From Allobosea robiniae (GTDB lineage: Bacteria > Pseudomonadota > Alphaproteobacteria > Rhizobiales > Beijerinckiaceae): a stretch of DNA of 64,000 nucleotides. The notes beneath the pieces were generated by a model. The model did no database searches. It saw only the letters and a program-made list of their open reading frames with translations, and had not been told where the DNA came from. A program made the translations under genes and the position numbers. Each line of letters opens with the position of its first letter. Position 1 is the stretch's first letter. The stretch is taken from NCBI RefSeq assembly GCF_900102525.1, contig NZ_FNBZ01000001.1, positions 868,001 to 932,000 on the forward strand. The letters are read 5' to 3'. Positions 37,878-47,091 of the stretch are shown piece after piece.

Positions 37878-39214
37878 GCGCGGCTGTTCCTAACGAGACC
37901 ACCGAACTCGCCGCCCCCGCGCGACCGGAAGGACCTCACGATCCCGATGTCGCGCTGACTGCCCTGCCCTCCGGCCTGCGCGTCGTCTCACAGCGTATGG
38001 ACCATGCCGCGACCGTCTCGCTGGGCATCTGGATCGGTGCGGGCTCGCGCGATGAAATGCCTGATGAGCATGGGCTTGCCCATCTGCTCGAGCACATGGC
38101 GTTCAAGGGCACGGCGCGCCGCAGCGCGCTCGCGATCGCCGAGGAGATCGAGAGCGTCGGCGGCGATCTCAATGCCGCGACCTCGGTCGAATATACCTGC
38201 TACACCGCTCGCGTGCTCGGCTCCGACCTGGGCCTGGCCGTCGATATTCTCGCCGACATCATCACCTCGCCATCGCTGACCGAGGAGGAATTGAAGCGCG
38301 AGAAGGGCGTGATCCTGCAGGAGATCTCGGCCGTCCAGGATACGCCCGACGATCTCGTCTACGATCGCTTCCTGCAGGCCGCCTTCCCGGACCAGCCGAT
38401 CGGCCGGCCGATCCTCGGCACCGCCAAGACGGTCAAGGGCTTCACGCCCGGCGCGATCCGCGCCTATCTCGCGCGCAACTATCATGCCGGCAACATGGTG
38501 CTCGCCGCGTCGGGCGCCGTCGATCATGACGAGCTCGTCGCGCTCGCCAGCCAGCATCTGTCGAATCTTCCGGCACCGCCGGCCGCGCCTCTCACGCGCG
38601 AAGCCGGCGAGTACCGCGGCGGCGAAGCGCGCATCGGCAGCGACGAGGAACAGGTCCATCTCGTGCTCGGCCTGCCCGGCCTGCCCTTTACCGGCGGCAC
38701 GCATTACCCGCTCCAGATCTTCGCCTCGGTGCTCGGCGGTGGCTTGTCGTCGCGCCTGTTCCAGGAGGTGCGCGAGCAGCGCGGCCTCGCCTATGCGATC
38801 GACGCTTTCCACTGGCCCTTCTCCGATTGCGGCGTCTTCGGCATCGGCGCCGGGACCGCTCCGGAGGATGCGGGCGAACTGATCGAGGTCGCCCTCGGCT
38901 GCCTTCGTCAGGCGGCGGAAGACGTCAGCGAGGCCGAAGTCGCGCGTGCCCGCGCCCAGATGAAGGTCGGGCTGCTGGCTTCGCTCGAGAGCCCCGGCGG
39001 CAAGCTCGAGCAGATGGCGCGGCAGGTTCTGCTCTTCGGCCGGGCGATCCCGCGCGAGGAGCTCGCGGCCCGGCTCGATGCCGTGACGCTCGAGGATGTG
39101 CGCGCCGCCGGCCGCTCGCTGTTGGGCCACCAGCCGACGATCGCGGCGGTCGGCCCGACTCAGGGACTGCCGCCGGCCAAGCGCCTGCGCCACGCGGCCC
39201 GGGCTGCGGACTGA
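37874..39214 (+). CDS. M16-family zinc peptidase (processing-peptidase-like)
   Basis: 446 aa from GTG 37874. The inverted zinc motif H70-L-L-E-H74 lies in HLLEHMAFKGTARRSA, and the downstream helix KREKGVILQEISA carries the third-ligand Glu. The second half of the protein repeats the fold (EEQVHLVLGLPG onward). It is close to the beta subunit of mitochondrial processing peptidase, a long-known alphaproteobacterial relation. No signal peptide, so probably cytoplasmic. It is coupled to thrC by a four-base overlap and followed six bases later by the rimJ-like gene. Confidence 0.94.
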   Translation: MSAAVPNETTELAAPARPEGPHDPDVALTALPSGLRVVSQRMDHAATVSLGIWIGAGSRDEMPDEHGLAHLLEHMAFKGTARRSALAIAEEIESVGGDLNAATSVEYTCYTARVLGSDLGLAVDILADIITSPSLTEEELKREKGVILQEISAVQDTPDDLVYDRFLQAAFPDQPIGRPILGTAKTVKGFTPGAIRAYLARNYHAGNMVLAASGAVDHDELVALASQHLSNLPAPPAAPLTREAGEYRGGEARIGSDEEQVHLVLGLPGLPFTGGTHYPLQIFASVLGGGLSSRLFQEVREQRGLAYAIDAFHWPFSDCGVFGIGAGTAPEDAGELIEVALGCLRQAAEDVSEAEVARARAQMKVGLLASLESPGGKLEQMARQVLLFGRAIPREELAARLDAVTLEDVRAAGRSLLGHQPTIAAVGPTQGLPPAKRLRHAARAAD

Positions 39215-39220
39215 ACCGCA

Positions 39221-39820
39221 ATGGCGCTCTTCCGTTTCCCGAGCGAGCCGCCGAGCCGCCCGCTGATCCGGACGCCGAATCTCTATCTGCGCGCACCGCA
39301 AGCCGGCGACCATGCGGCCTGGAGCGCGCTGCGCATGGAAAGCCGGGAATTCCTGGCGCCGTGGGAACCGACCTGGAACGAGGACGACCTCACCCGCACC
39401 TCCTTCCGGCTACGCGCCAAGCGGGCAGCCCGCGAAATCTCGACCGACGAGGCCTATTCGCTCTTCATCTTCGAGACGCATACGGAGACCCTGCTCGGCG
39501 GGCTGACCCTCGGGTTGGTCCGCCGGGGCGTCGCGCAGGCCTGCACGCTCGGCTACTGGATGGGGCGGCGCCATGCCGGCAAGGGCCATATGACGGAGGC
39601 CGTGCGCGGCGCCGTGCGCTTCGCCTTCTCCGATCTCGCCCTGCACCGGGTCGAGGCGGCCTGCCTGCCGAACAACGAGCCGTCGCGGCGCCTGCTCGAA
39701 CGGGTCGGTTTCCGGCATGAAGGGCTGGCGCGCGCCTATCTCAAGATCAACGGAAACTGGGCCGATCACCTGCTTTACGGCGTGCTGGCCAGCGACGTGC
39801 CGCCCGGAAGCAGACCGTGA
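39221..39820 (+). CDS. rimJ: RimJ-type GNAT N-acetyltransferase
   Basis: 199 aa. [20 protein letters not shown] is the N-terminal strand of the family. [21 protein letters not shown] is the acetyl-CoA pyrophosphate loop (R/QxxGxG/A region). [25 protein letters not shown] is the classic RimJ/RimL helix motif. It probably acetylates a ribosomal or other protein N terminus. Substrate not determinable from sequence. Confidence 0.87.
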   Translation: MALFRFPSEPPSRPLIRTPNLYLRAPQAGDHAAWSALRMESREFLAPWEPTWNEDDLTRTSFRLRAKRAAREISTDEAYSLFIFETHTETLLGGLTLGLVRRGVAQACTLGYWMGRRHAGKGHMTEAVRGAVRFAFSDLALHRVEAACLPNNEPSRRLLERVGFRHEGLARAYLKINGNWADHLLYGVLASDVPPGSRP

Positions 39821-39897
39821 CCGCGACGGTTGACCACAGGCCAGCTCCGCCTTGCCCTTGCCATGAGCGGCCGATAGGGCTTTTCGTTAAATTTCGA

Positions 39898-42837
39898 ATG
39901 ATCGCTTCCCGCCTGAGAACCGAGCACAGCTTGTCCATTTCCGAGCGCGTCTTCCGGGCCGGCCTCATGCTGGCCGGCCTTGTCCTGTGGTTCTGCGCCG
40001 CTGCCCTGCCGGCCCAGGCCGTCGAGGCGGTCCGCGTTCCCGTCGATGCCCCCGTGATCGACCTCACCCATGTCGTCGAGCGCAACAAGTCCGACGGCGA
40101 CGTCATCCAGATCTCCACCGCGCCGGGGCCGGACGGCATCGTCCGGCGCATCGCCGTCAAAGCCCGCGAGGCCGGCGCCCGCCCGGACTGGATCGTCTTC
40201 GCGCTGACGAATGATTCCGACGAGCAGATCGACCGCCTGCTGGTCGCGCCGTTCCATCGGCTGATCGGCTCCGGCGTGGTCTGGCCCGATCTCGGCGACA
40301 AGCGCATCGAGGCGGTGACCGCGAGCCAGGGCCTCTCACCCGACCGCGAGCCCAGCCCCGATGCCGATGTCTTCCTGATCACGCTCGACCCCGGCACGAC
40401 CGTGACGTTCGTCGCCGAGCTGAAATCGCCGAACCTGCCGCAGCTCTATCTCTACGAGGCCGAGGCCTATCGGCAGAAGACCAACGGGCTGACGCTCTAC
40501 AAGGGCATCATCATCGGCATCGCCGGCCTGCTCGCGCTGTTCCTCACCATCATCTTCGTGGTCAAGGGCGCGGTGATCTTTCCGGCCGCAGCAGCGCTGG
40601 CCTGGGCGGTCCTGGCCTATGCCGGCCTCGATTTCGGCTTCTTCCAGCGCCTGTTTCCGCTGACGCCGGCGATCGAACGAATCTACCGCGCCGGCGCGGA
40701 GGTGGTGCTGGCGGCGACGCTGCTCGTCTTCCTCTTCGCCTATCTCAACCTGTCCCGCTGGCATGTGCGCTACGGCCATGTCACGGCGATCTGGATTCTC
40801 GGCCTTGCCGGGCTGATCGGCCTGGCCGTCTTCGACGCGCCGATGGCGTCCGGCATCGCGCGCATCTCGATCGCGGCCGTGGCGGCGATCGGCTTCATCC
40901 TCGTCGTGCATCTGGCGACGCATGGCTACGAGCGGGCGGTGATGCTGATCCCGACCTGGTTCCTGCTCGCAGTCTGGGTCACCGCCGCGAGCTTCACCGT
41001 GACCGGGCAGTTCCAGCGTGATCTCGTCGCCCCCGCCTTGTTGGGCGGCCTCGTCCTGATCGTGCTGCTGATCGGTTTCACCGTGATCCAGCATGCCTTT
41101 GCCGGCGGCGCGATCTCGCAGGGTCTGGTCTCGGATACGGAGCGCCGGGCGCTTGCCCTCTCCGGCTCCGGCGACCTCGTCTTCGACTGGGATGTCAGCT
41201 CCGACAAGGTCTTCGTCTCCCCGCAGATCGAGGCGTTGCTCGGCCTGCCCAAGGGCTCGCTCGAAGGCTCGGCCGCGCGCTGGCTGGAGCACATGCACGT
41301 CGCCGACCGCGACCGCTATCGCGTCACGCTCGATGCCGTGCTGGAGCAGCGCCGCGGCAAGCTCAATCTCGACCTGCGCCTGCGCGCCGCCAGCGGCGCC
41401 TATCACTGGGTCAACGTCAAGGCGCGCCCGGTGATCGGCTCGGACGGCGAGGTCATCCGCGTCATCGGGACGCTCACGGATGTCACCGAGCAGCGCACCG
41501 CGCAGGAGCGGCTGCTGCACGACGCCGTCCATGACAATCTGACCGGCTTGCCCAATCGCAAGCTGTTCCAGGACCGGCTGGGGGCGATCTTCGGCTTCAC
41601 CCGTGCCGACGACAATATCCGCCCGACCGTGCTGGTCATCGATGTCGACCGTTTCAAGCAGGTGAACGAGTCGGTCGGCTTCTCGGCCGGCGATTCGATC
41701 CTGCTGACGCTGGCGCGCCGCCTCGGCCGCCTGCTGCGCGCGCAGGACACGCTTGCCCGCATCGGCGGCGACACCTTCGCCATGATCCTCGTCTCGGAGC
41801 GCGACCCCGAGCGCATCCTGGCCTTGGCCGAGCTGGTGCGCCGCGCCGTCTCGACGCCGATCACCTATGCCGAGCGCGAGATCGTGCTGACGCCCTCGAT
41901 CGGGCTTGCGCTGTTCGATCCGGCGCCGGCCTCGCGCAAGGAAGACGCGCTGAAGAACGCCGAGCTCGCCATGGCTCATGCCAAGCGTCAGGGCGGCAAC
42001 AAGATCGAGGTCTTCGTGCCGGCGATGCGGACCGACCGCAACGACCGGCTCGCGCTGGAAAGCGACCTGCGCCGGGCGATCGAGCGCGGTGAGATCCAGG
42101 TCGTGTACCAGCCGATCGTCCGGCTGGAGGACCGCACCATCGCCGGGTTCGAGGCGCTGGTGCGCTGGGACCATCCGCGCGAAGGCCGATTGATGCCGCA
42201 GGACTTCCTCGCCATCGCCGAGGAAACCGGGCTGATCGTCGATCTCGGCGTCTATGTCATGGACAAGACCGCGCGCGAACTCGAAGCCTGGCAGGCAGCG
42301 CTGGAGGTCGATCCGCCGATCTTCGCCAGCGTCAACGTCTCCAGCCGGCAATTGCTGCGCCATGACCTGCTGCATGACGTGAAGACCGTGCTCGGCCGGC
42401 GGCGCGTGCTGCCGGGCACGCTGAAGCTGGAGATCACCGAGAGCCTCGTCATGGAGAACCCGGAATATGCCGCGCAGATGCTTCAGCGTATCCGTGATCT
42501 CGGCGCCGGCCTCTCGCTCGACGATTTCGGCACGGGCTATTCCTCTCTGTCCTATCTGCAGCGCTTCCCGTTCGACACCATCAAGATCGACCAGAGCTTC
42601 GTGCGCCAGATGGGCAACGGCCGCCCGCCGGTGATCCTGCGCTCGATCGTGCAGCTCGCCGCCGATCTCCACATGGATGTCGTCGCCGAGGGCGCGGAGA
42701 GCGAGTCGGATGCGATCGAGCTCTACCAGCTCGGCTGCCAGTATGCGCAGGGCTACATCTTCGGCCAGCCGATGACGGCGGCGGAAGCACGCCGGCTGAT
42801 GGGTGCCGCGGCTGCGGCGGCGACCGAAGCGGCTTGA
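39898..42837 (+). CDS. Membrane PAS-GGDEF(degenerate)-EAL cyclic-di-GMP phosphodiesterase
   Basis: 979 aa from ATG 39898; a GTG at 39817 overlapping the rimJ stop would add 27 residues. A signal-like helix (about 15-40) precedes a periplasmic domain (about 40-190), then seven or eight helices (about 195-400, 7TMR-DISM-like). A PAS/PAC unit follows (about 415-540). The GGDEF domain has ARIGGDTF at about 621-628, with Thr replacing the catalytic Glu, so cyclase activity is doubtful. The EAL domain is intact: EALVRWDHP (E752-L754), [23 protein letters not shown] (from D875). Likely degrades cyclic di-GMP in response to a periplasmic or membrane cue. Confidence 0.9.
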   Translation: MIASRLRTEHSLSISERVFRAGLMLAGLVLWFCAAALPAQAVEAVRVPVDAPVIDLTHVVERNKSDGDVIQISTAPGPDGIVRRIAVKAREAGARPDWIVFALTNDSDEQIDRLLVAPFHRLIGSGVVWPDLGDKRIEAVTASQGLSPDREPSPDADVFLITLDPGTTVTFVAELKSPNLPQLYLYEAEAYRQKTNGLTLYKGIIIGIAGLLALFLTIIFVVKGAVIFPAAAALAWAVLAYAGLDFGFFQRLFPLTPAIERIYRAGAEVVLAATLLVFLFAYLNLSRWHVRYGHVTAIWILGLAGLIGLAVFDAPMASGIARISIAAVAAIGFILVVHLATHGYERAVMLIPTWFLLAVWVTAASFTVTGQFQRDLVAPALLGGLVLIVLLIGFTVIQHAFAGGAISQGLVSDTERRALALSGSGDLVFDWDVSSDKVFVSPQIEALLGLPKGSLEGSAARWLEHMHVADRDRYRVTLDAVLEQRRGKLNLDLRLRAASGAYHWVNVKARPVIGSDGEVIRVIGTLTDVTEQRTAQERLLHDAVHDNLTGLPNRKLFQDRLGAIFGFTRADDNIRPTVLVIDVDRFKQVNESVGFSAGDSILLTLARRLGRLLRAQDTLARIGGDTFAMILVSERDPERILALAELVRRAVSTPITYAEREIVLTPSIGLALFDPAPASRKEDALKNAELAMAHAKRQGGNKIEVFVPAMRTDRNDRLALESDLRRAIERGEIQVVYQPIVRLEDRTIAGFEALVRWDHPREGRLMPQDFLAIAEETGLIVDLGVYVMDKTARELEAWQAALEVDPPIFASVNVSSRQLLRHDLLHDVKTVLGRRRVLPGTLKLEITESLVMENPEYAAQMLQRIRDLGAGLSLDDFGTGYSSLSYLQRFPFDTIKIDQSFVRQMGNGRPPVILRSIVQLAADLHMDVVAEGAESESDAIELYQLGCQYAQGYIFGQPMTAAEARRLMGAAAAAATEAA

Positions 42838-42843
42838 TCAAGG

Positions 42844-42940
42844 CGTCATGCTCGGGCTTGACCCGAGCAGCTCGGGACGGAAAAGCGCCTACCCTGCCTG
42901 AGATTCTCGGGTCTTTGCTTCGCTCCGCCCGAGAATGACG
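42844..42940. repeat. Dispersed palindromic repeat, family B, copy 2
   Basis: A 97-base element with the ends CGTCATGCTCGGGCTTGACC and CCCGAGAATGACG, matching 17994-18097 at both ends and diverging in the centre. It lies between the EAL gene and convergent algH. Confidence 0.8.
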
Positions 42941-42952
42941 GCCCGCCGGAAC

Positions 42953-43564
42953 TCAGGCGTGCCCGGCCTCGCGCGACAGGAACGCCGGGTCGATGCCGAT
43001 CTTGTTCAGCGCCCGGCTGTACTTGGTCTCGACGCCCTCGTCGAAGAGCAGTTCGGGATCGGCGGCGCAATGCAGCCAGCCATTGGACTGAATCTCGGCT
43101 TCGAGCTGGCCGGCGGCCCAGCCGGCATAGCCCAGCGCCAGCACCGCATTCTCCGGCCCGTCGCCATTGGCGATGGCGCGCAGGATGTCCAGCGTCGCCG
43201 TCAGGCAGATGCCTTCGTCGATCGGCAGGGTCGCCGATTCCAGAAAGAAATCGGCGCTGTGCAGGACGAAGCCGCGCTTGGTCTCGACCGGGCCGCCACG
43301 CAGCACCTGCATCCGCTCGGCCCGACTCGGCAGCCGGATCAGCTCCTCGGAGGGAATCACGTCGAGCTGGACGAGCAACTCGGTGAACTTCGTGTCGCCC
43401 GCCGGTTTGTTGACGATGATGCCCATCGCCCCGTCCTCGGAATGGGCGCAGACATAGACGACGCTGCGGCTGAAGCGCGTATCGGCCATGCCCGGCATCG
43501 CGATCAGGCATTGCCCGTCGAGATAGCTGCGGCCAGCGGTGCGCGATTGTGAGCCGATCTTCAT
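42953..43564 (-). CDS. YqgE/AlgH family protein
   Basis: 203 aa from ATG 43564 ([20 protein letters not shown]); an in-frame ATG nine bases upstream is also possible. [36 protein letters not shown] is the strongly conserved N-terminal block of DUF179, and [16 protein letters not shown] follows. The biochemical role is unknown; AlgH was named from alginate regulation in Pseudomonas. Monocistronic, convergent with the EAL gene and divergent from the DsbD-domain gene. Confidence 0.94.
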   Translation of the reverse strand: MKIGSQSRTAGRSYLDGQCLIAMPGMADTRFSRSVVYVCAHSEDGAMGIIVNKPAGDTKFTELLVQLDVIPSEELIRLPSRAERMQVLRGGPVETKRGFVLHSADFFLESATLPIDEGICLTATLDILRAIANGDGPENAVLALGYAGWAAGQLEAEIQSNGWLHCAADPELLFDEGVETKYSRALNKIGIDPAFLSREAGHA

Positions 43565-43825
43565 GGGGAGCATGCTAGAGGCTGTCGGGGAGGGTCGGCA
43601 AGGCTTGGCTTGCAGCCGCGCCCTGTCGAAGGGCGCACAGGCCGTAGCGTTGCCGCCCGGATCACGTTCGCGTGCGCGTGTGCCATCGCGACGGTCCGCG
43701 GTCGCACTATCGCGATTGTGCCCCAATCCTGCGCAAGGTTCGGGACGTGTCACATGGGCACGGACCGGCGGAGGATGACAGGTTTTGTTCGCTTTTCAGG
43801 GTCGCAATCGGTAAAGGCTGGACCC

Positions 43826-44689
43826 GTGAACCGCATTCTTCCCCTGCTCGCCCTGCTGCCCCTGGCGCTCGGCTCCGCTGCTCGCGCCCAGGAGGCGATG
43901 ACCGAGGCCGCCACCTCGCCCTGGTCGGCGAGCGAGCACGCGAAGCTGCGCCTGATCGCCGGCCCGACCACCGCGACCGGCAAGCAGCGTGTCGGCGTCG
44001 AGATCGCGATGTCGCCGGGCTACAAGACCTATTGGCGCAGCCCCGGGCAGTTCGGCGTGCCGCCGGCTTTCGACTGGTCGGGCTCGACCAATATCGGCGG
44101 GCTCGACGTGCGCTGGCCGGTGCCGGAGCGCTTCCAGGATTCGGCAGGCTACTCCATCGGCTATGCCGGCGAGGTCGTGATCCCGATCTCGGTCCAGCCC
44201 GTCGATCCGACGCGGCCGGTGCTGGTCGTGCTCAAGCTCGACTATGCCGTCTGCGAGAAAATCTGCATTCCCGCCAAGGGCGAGGCGAGCCTGTGGCTCG
44301 AGCCCGGCGTGACGATGGTGACCTCGCCCCGCCTCGAAAGCTACGAGGCGCGCGTGCCGGTGCCGGCCAAGCCCGGAACCCACAAGGAGAAGATCGCGAT
44401 CATCGAGGCCGGGCCCGATGACAGCGTGGTCGATCCGGGCCTGCGGCTCGTGCTGCAACCGCCGCCGGAAGGCCGCATCGAGGACGTTTTCGTCGAGGGA
44501 TCGGGCATGTGGTCCTTCGGCAAATCCCGCCTGACGGCGCAGGCGGACGGGACGGTCGTCGCCCAGATCCGGATCGACGAGCGGCCGAAGGGCGCGGCTG
44601 GTCCGACCCCGCTGATCTTCACCGTGCGCGGCACGCCGCGGCCGATCGAGACGCGGCTGGAACTCGACATCCCCGCCGGCAAGCCCTAA
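43826..44689 (+). CDS. Stand-alone DsbD N-terminal domain protein, exported
   Basis: 287 aa from GTG 43826, which gives a compact signal peptide (VNRILPLLALLPLALGSAARA). ATG 43775 would add 17 residues. The mature protein has the DsbD alpha-domain immunoglobulin-like fold: VEIAMSPGYKTYWRSPGQFGVPP is the conserved block and VCEKICIPAKGE carries the redox cysteines C143 and C147 (CxxxC). The transmembrane and thioredoxin parts of full DsbD are absent, so a partner (CcdA-like) must supply electrons. It is likely a periplasmic reductant for thiols or cytochrome assembly. The peroxiredoxin gene follows 53 bases later. Confidence 0.86.
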   Translation: MNRILPLLALLPLALGSAARAQEAMTEAATSPWSASEHAKLRLIAGPTTATGKQRVGVEIAMSPGYKTYWRSPGQFGVPPAFDWSGSTNIGGLDVRWPVPERFQDSAGYSIGYAGEVVIPISVQPVDPTRPVLVVLKLDYAVCEKICIPAKGEASLWLEPGVTMVTSPRLESYEARVPVPAKPGTHKEKIAIIEAGPDDSVVDPGLRLVLQPPPEGRIEDVFVEGSGMWSFGKSRLTAQADGTVVAQIRIDERPKGAAGPTPLIFTVRGTPRPIETRLELDIPAGKP

Positions 44690-44742
44690 TCCGTCAAGCC
44701 GGGCGGCCCGGTTGGCCGCAGGCTTCACGGAGAGACAGGCTC

Positions 44743-45228
44743 ATGACCATCAAGGTGGGTGACAAGCTTCCACAGGCGACGTTCCGCGTCATGACCGCCG
44801 ACGGCCCTGCCGCGCGCACGACCGACGACCTGTTCGCCGGCAAGAAGGTGGTGCTGTTCGCCGTTCCCGGCGCCTTCACCCCGACCTGCCACCGCAATCA
44901 TCTGCCGGGCTATCTGGAGAAGGCGGCCGAGATCAAGGCGAAGGGCGTCGACGCCATCATGGTGACCAGCACCAACGACGTCTTCGTCATGGACGCCTGG
45001 TCGAAGGCGACCGGCGGCACCGGCGTGATCGAGTTCCTCTCGGACGGCAATGCCGATTTCGCCAAGGAGATCGGCCTCTCGATGGACGGCTCGGGCTTCG
45101 GTCTCGGCACCCGCTCGCAGCGCTATTCGATGCTGGTCGAGGACGGCGTGGTGAAGGAACTCAGCGTCGAGGAAGCCGCCGGCAAGGCGGAAGCCTCCGG
45201 CGCCGCGGCGATGCTCGAGAAGCTCTGA
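44743..45228 (+). CDS. Peroxiredoxin, Prx5-type
   Basis: 161 aa. AVPGAFTPTCHRNHLPGYL carries the peroxidatic cysteine C49, and R in GTRSQRYSML completes the active site. It is the only cysteine, so reduction must come from an external thiol, probably glutathione or glutaredoxin. It reduces hydroperoxides in the cytoplasm. Terminated by a strong hairpin 27 bases after the stop. Confidence 0.94.
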   Translation: MTIKVGDKLPQATFRVMTADGPAARTTDDLFAGKKVVLFAVPGAFTPTCHRNHLPGYLEKAAEIKAKGVDAIMVTSTNDVFVMDAWSKATGGTGVIEFLSDGNADFAKEIGLSMDGSGFGLGTRSQRYSMLVEDGVVKELSVEEAAGKAEASGAAAMLEKL

Positions 45229-45254
45229 GCCTGAGGGCACGGAAAGACATTTGG

Positions 45255-45285
45255 AGCCCGCGCAGTCCGCTGCGCGGGCTTTTTC
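45255..45285 (+). terminator. Intrinsic terminator after the peroxiredoxin gene
   Basis: Arms AGCCCGCGCA (45255-45264) and TGCGCGGGCT (45271-45280) with loop GTCCGC, followed by TTTTTC. Confidence 0.92.
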
Positions 45286-45304
45286 TTGGCTGGCCGGATA
45301 GGGT

Positions 45305-45336
45305 AAATGTCTGCAAAGGGTCGCAAGCGGACCTTA
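45305..45336. repeat. Short hairpin repeat, family E, copy 1
   Basis: The 32-base unit starts AAATGTCTGCAAAGGGTCGC and continues AAGCGGACCTTA. GTCTGC and GCGGAC can pair. It matches 45782-45813 at about 27 of 32 positions in the same orientation. Its last three bases are the stop codon of the minus-strand accessory gene. Confidence 0.75.
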
Positions 45337-45759
45337 TCGGCTATAGCCGACAACCCTTAGTCCGGTGGGCAAGGCTACGAAATTGCAGTTGAGATGCCGA
45401 AGGACAGCTTCCGCCGCCGCGATGTCCTGAGCAATTTCGCGGGCCGGGACATTGTTTGGCCGCGGGAATAGGGCAACGGCTGGAATATCCAGCCACTCGA
45501 TGGCGCGGAGTTCAATAGGGCCGAATTGGCTGTCTACCCACGGTATGGGTGGATGAAGTGAGTTAGTCGAGGGGAAATCCATGACCTTCGGCTCGGACAC
45601 ATCGATGAATTTCACGATCATCTGATCGAGTCCGACACCAGCATCTTCCATCGCCGAAAACAGCTTTCTCCACTTCGTGTCCGACATGTGAGCGTGAGAA
45701 AACTCACGCCGGGCCAACGACGATAGCCGGTCGAGATCAGCTCGGAAGTGCGTAACCAT
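45334..45759 (-). CDS. Hypothetical accessory protein, possibly DUF6678-type
   Basis: 141 aa. Start at 45759 or Met25 (MSDTKWRKLFSAMEDAGVGL); neither has a clear ribosome binding site. TKWRKLFSAMED, a central acidic-aromatic part, and GPIELRAIEWLDIPA recall DUF6678 hypotheticals, but this is from memory and uncertain. No signal or membrane helix. Codon choice is noticeably less GC-rich than in neighbouring genes, and the gene is bracketed by two family E hairpin repeats. These signs suggest an inserted accessory gene. Function unknown. Confidence 0.6.
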   Translation of the reverse strand: MVTHFRADLDRLSSLARREFSHAHMSDTKWRKLFSAMEDAGVGLDQMIVKFIDVSEPKVMDFPSTNSLHPPIPWVDSQFGPIELRAIEWLDIPAVALFPRPNNVPAREIAQDIAAAEAVLRHLNCNFVALPTGLRVVGYSR

Positions 45760-45781
45760 GCGCTACCGTGTCACGCCGAAG

Positions 45782-45813
45782 AAATGTCCGCAACGGGTCG
45801 TAAGCGGACCTAG
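45782..45813. repeat. Short hairpin repeat, family E, copy 2
   Basis: Starts AAATGTCCGCAACGGGTCGT and continues AAGCGGACCTAG. GTCCGC and GCGGAC are exact complements around a 12-base loop. It sits 22 bases upstream of the accessory gene start, so together with copy 1 it brackets that gene. Confidence 0.75.
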
Positions 45814-45881
45814 CTTTTGACATTGCGAGACGTGCGTTGCCTCTTAAGTTGTTCCACTTCTCTGGCGTATGGGGAGAGGAC

Positions 45882-46112
45882 ATGCCGTTTCGAGGCTTCG
45901 TTGTCGAACCTGCGGAGTTGGCAAAATTGGCTGGCGCTTTCGATGCAGCTTGGATGGCGGTGAACAGCGTCAACACTGTCGGCGGCCAGCAGCAGAAGCG
46001 GGCGAGAGCCCGCTTGGCGGCCATCATTCTCGATCTTTGGAGGGAAGATCCCGCTCAGGCTTTGAGCGCCAGCGCTGTCGAGCGTTTCCTGGCATCAGAC
46101 CAGATCAACTGA
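45882..46112 (+). CDS. Hypothetical 76-residue protein
   Basis: The ATG at 45882 follows GGGGAGAGG, a good ribosome binding site. The product (MPFRGFVVEPAELAKLAGAF, then a helix with QQQKRARARLAAIILDLWRED, ending in ERFLASDQIN) is all-helical by appearance, with alternating hydrophobic and basic residues. No recognised domain. Similar small helical hypotheticals are scattered in Hyphomicrobiales. It is part of the accessory patch with the minus-strand gene, from which it diverges. Confidence 0.62.
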   Translation: MPFRGFVVEPAELAKLAGAFDAAWMAVNSVNTVGGQQQKRARARLAAIILDLWREDPAQALSASAVERFLASDQIN

Positions 46113-46185
46113 TCGATCCGATCTGCGCTTGTCATGAGACAAGCCGCGAAGCCCCGGCTAGCTTCCGGATCGGAGGAGAACACCG

Positions 46186-46635
46186 ATGGCCGAGATCACC
46201 ATTCGCCCGCTTGCCGCGACCGACCGGGAGGCATGGACGCCGCTCTGGCATGGCTACCTGACCTTCTACAAGGCGACGCTGCCGCCGGAGATCGACGCGA
46301 TCACCTTCGGGCGCCTGACCGGTGGCCAGGAGCCGATGGGCGGCTTCCTCGCCTTCGAGGGCGACAAGGCGCTCGGAATGGTCAATTGGGTCATCCACCG
46401 CACGACCTGGAGCGAGAAGCCGATCTGCTATCTGCAGGACCTGTTCACCGTGCCGGAATCGCGCGGCACCGGCGTCGGCCGCAAGCTGATCGGGGCCGTG
46501 AACCAGATGGCGCGGGCGAAGAACTGCTACCGCGTCTACTGGCAAACACATGAATCCAACCTGCAGGGGCAGGCGCTCTACGACAAGGTCGCCGACAAGT
46601 CGGGCTTCATCGTCTATCGCCAGCCGCTGGGCTGA
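46186..46635 (+). CDS. GNAT-family N-acetyltransferase
   Basis: 149 aa. ITIRPLAATDREAWTPLWHGYLTFYKA is the N-terminal GNAT strand-helix, LQDLFTVPESRGTGVGRKLIGAVNQ holds the acetyl-CoA loop (R-G-T-G-V-G), and YRVYWQTHESNLQGQALYDKVADKSGFIVYR is the C-terminal pair of strands. Ribosome binding site GGAGGAGAACACCG. Substrate unknown. Convergent with rnhA, three bases apart. Confidence 0.88.
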   Translation: MAEITIRPLAATDREAWTPLWHGYLTFYKATLPPEIDAITFGRLTGGQEPMGGFLAFEGDKALGMVNWVIHRTTWSEKPICYLQDLFTVPESRGTGVGRKLIGAVNQMARAKNCYRVYWQTHESNLQGQALYDKVADKSGFIVYRQPLG

Positions 46636-46638
46636 GGC

Positions 46639-47091
46639 TCAACGACCGCCGCTCTTGAACGGCGCCATGCCGGCCCGCGCCAGCGCGTCGGCGCGCTCGT
46701 TCATCGCGTCGCCGGCATGGCCCTTGACCCATTTCCACTCGATCTTGTGGCGGCCGAGCGCCGCCTCGAGGCGCTGCCAGAGCTCGGCGTTCTTGACCGG
46801 CTTGCGGTCGGCCGTCTTCCAGCCGTTCTTCTTCCAGCCGTGAATCCAGCCGGTGATGCCCTGACGCAGATACTGGCTGTCGGTGTGCAGCGCGACCGTG
46901 ACGGGGCGCTTTAGCGCCTCCAGCGCCGCGATCGCCGCCATCAGCTCCATCCGGTTATTGGTGGTCTGGGCCTCGCCGCCCGAAAGCTCCTTCTCGACGC
47001 CGTTGAAGGTCAGGATCGCGCCCCAGCCGCCGGGACCCGGATTGCCCGAGCAGGCGCCATCCGTCCAGACTTCGACCGTATCAGCACTCAC
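46639..47091 (-). CDS. rnhA: Ribonuclease HI
   Basis: 150 aa from GTG 47091, overlapping the thrB stop (GTGA). [22 protein letters not shown] gives the first catalytic Asp, [16 protein letters not shown] the Glu, [16 protein letters not shown] the second Asp, and [17 protein letters not shown] the His and last Asp. It digests RNA in R-loops and Okazaki-type hybrids. It is last in the ispH-thrB-rnhA operon. With rnhB in the same window, both RNase H types are present. Confidence 0.97.
   Translation of the reverse strand: MSADTVEVWTDGACSGNPGPGGWGAILTFNGVEKELSGGEAQTTNNRMELMAAIAALEALKRPVTVALHTDSQYLRQGITGWIHGWKKNGWKTADRKPVKNAELWQRLEAALGRHKIEWKWVKGHAGDAMNERADALARAGMAPFKSGGR

Noticed and set aside
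40336-42672. 778-codon minus-strand frame opposite the EAL gene
   Set aside because: Antisense shadow; the plus strand carries intact EAL and PAS motifs.
45255-46180. tRNA or integrase attachment site at the accessory patch
   Set aside because: I looked for a tRNA 3' end or TPsiC-like block and for an integrase and found neither; only the short hairpin repeats are present.
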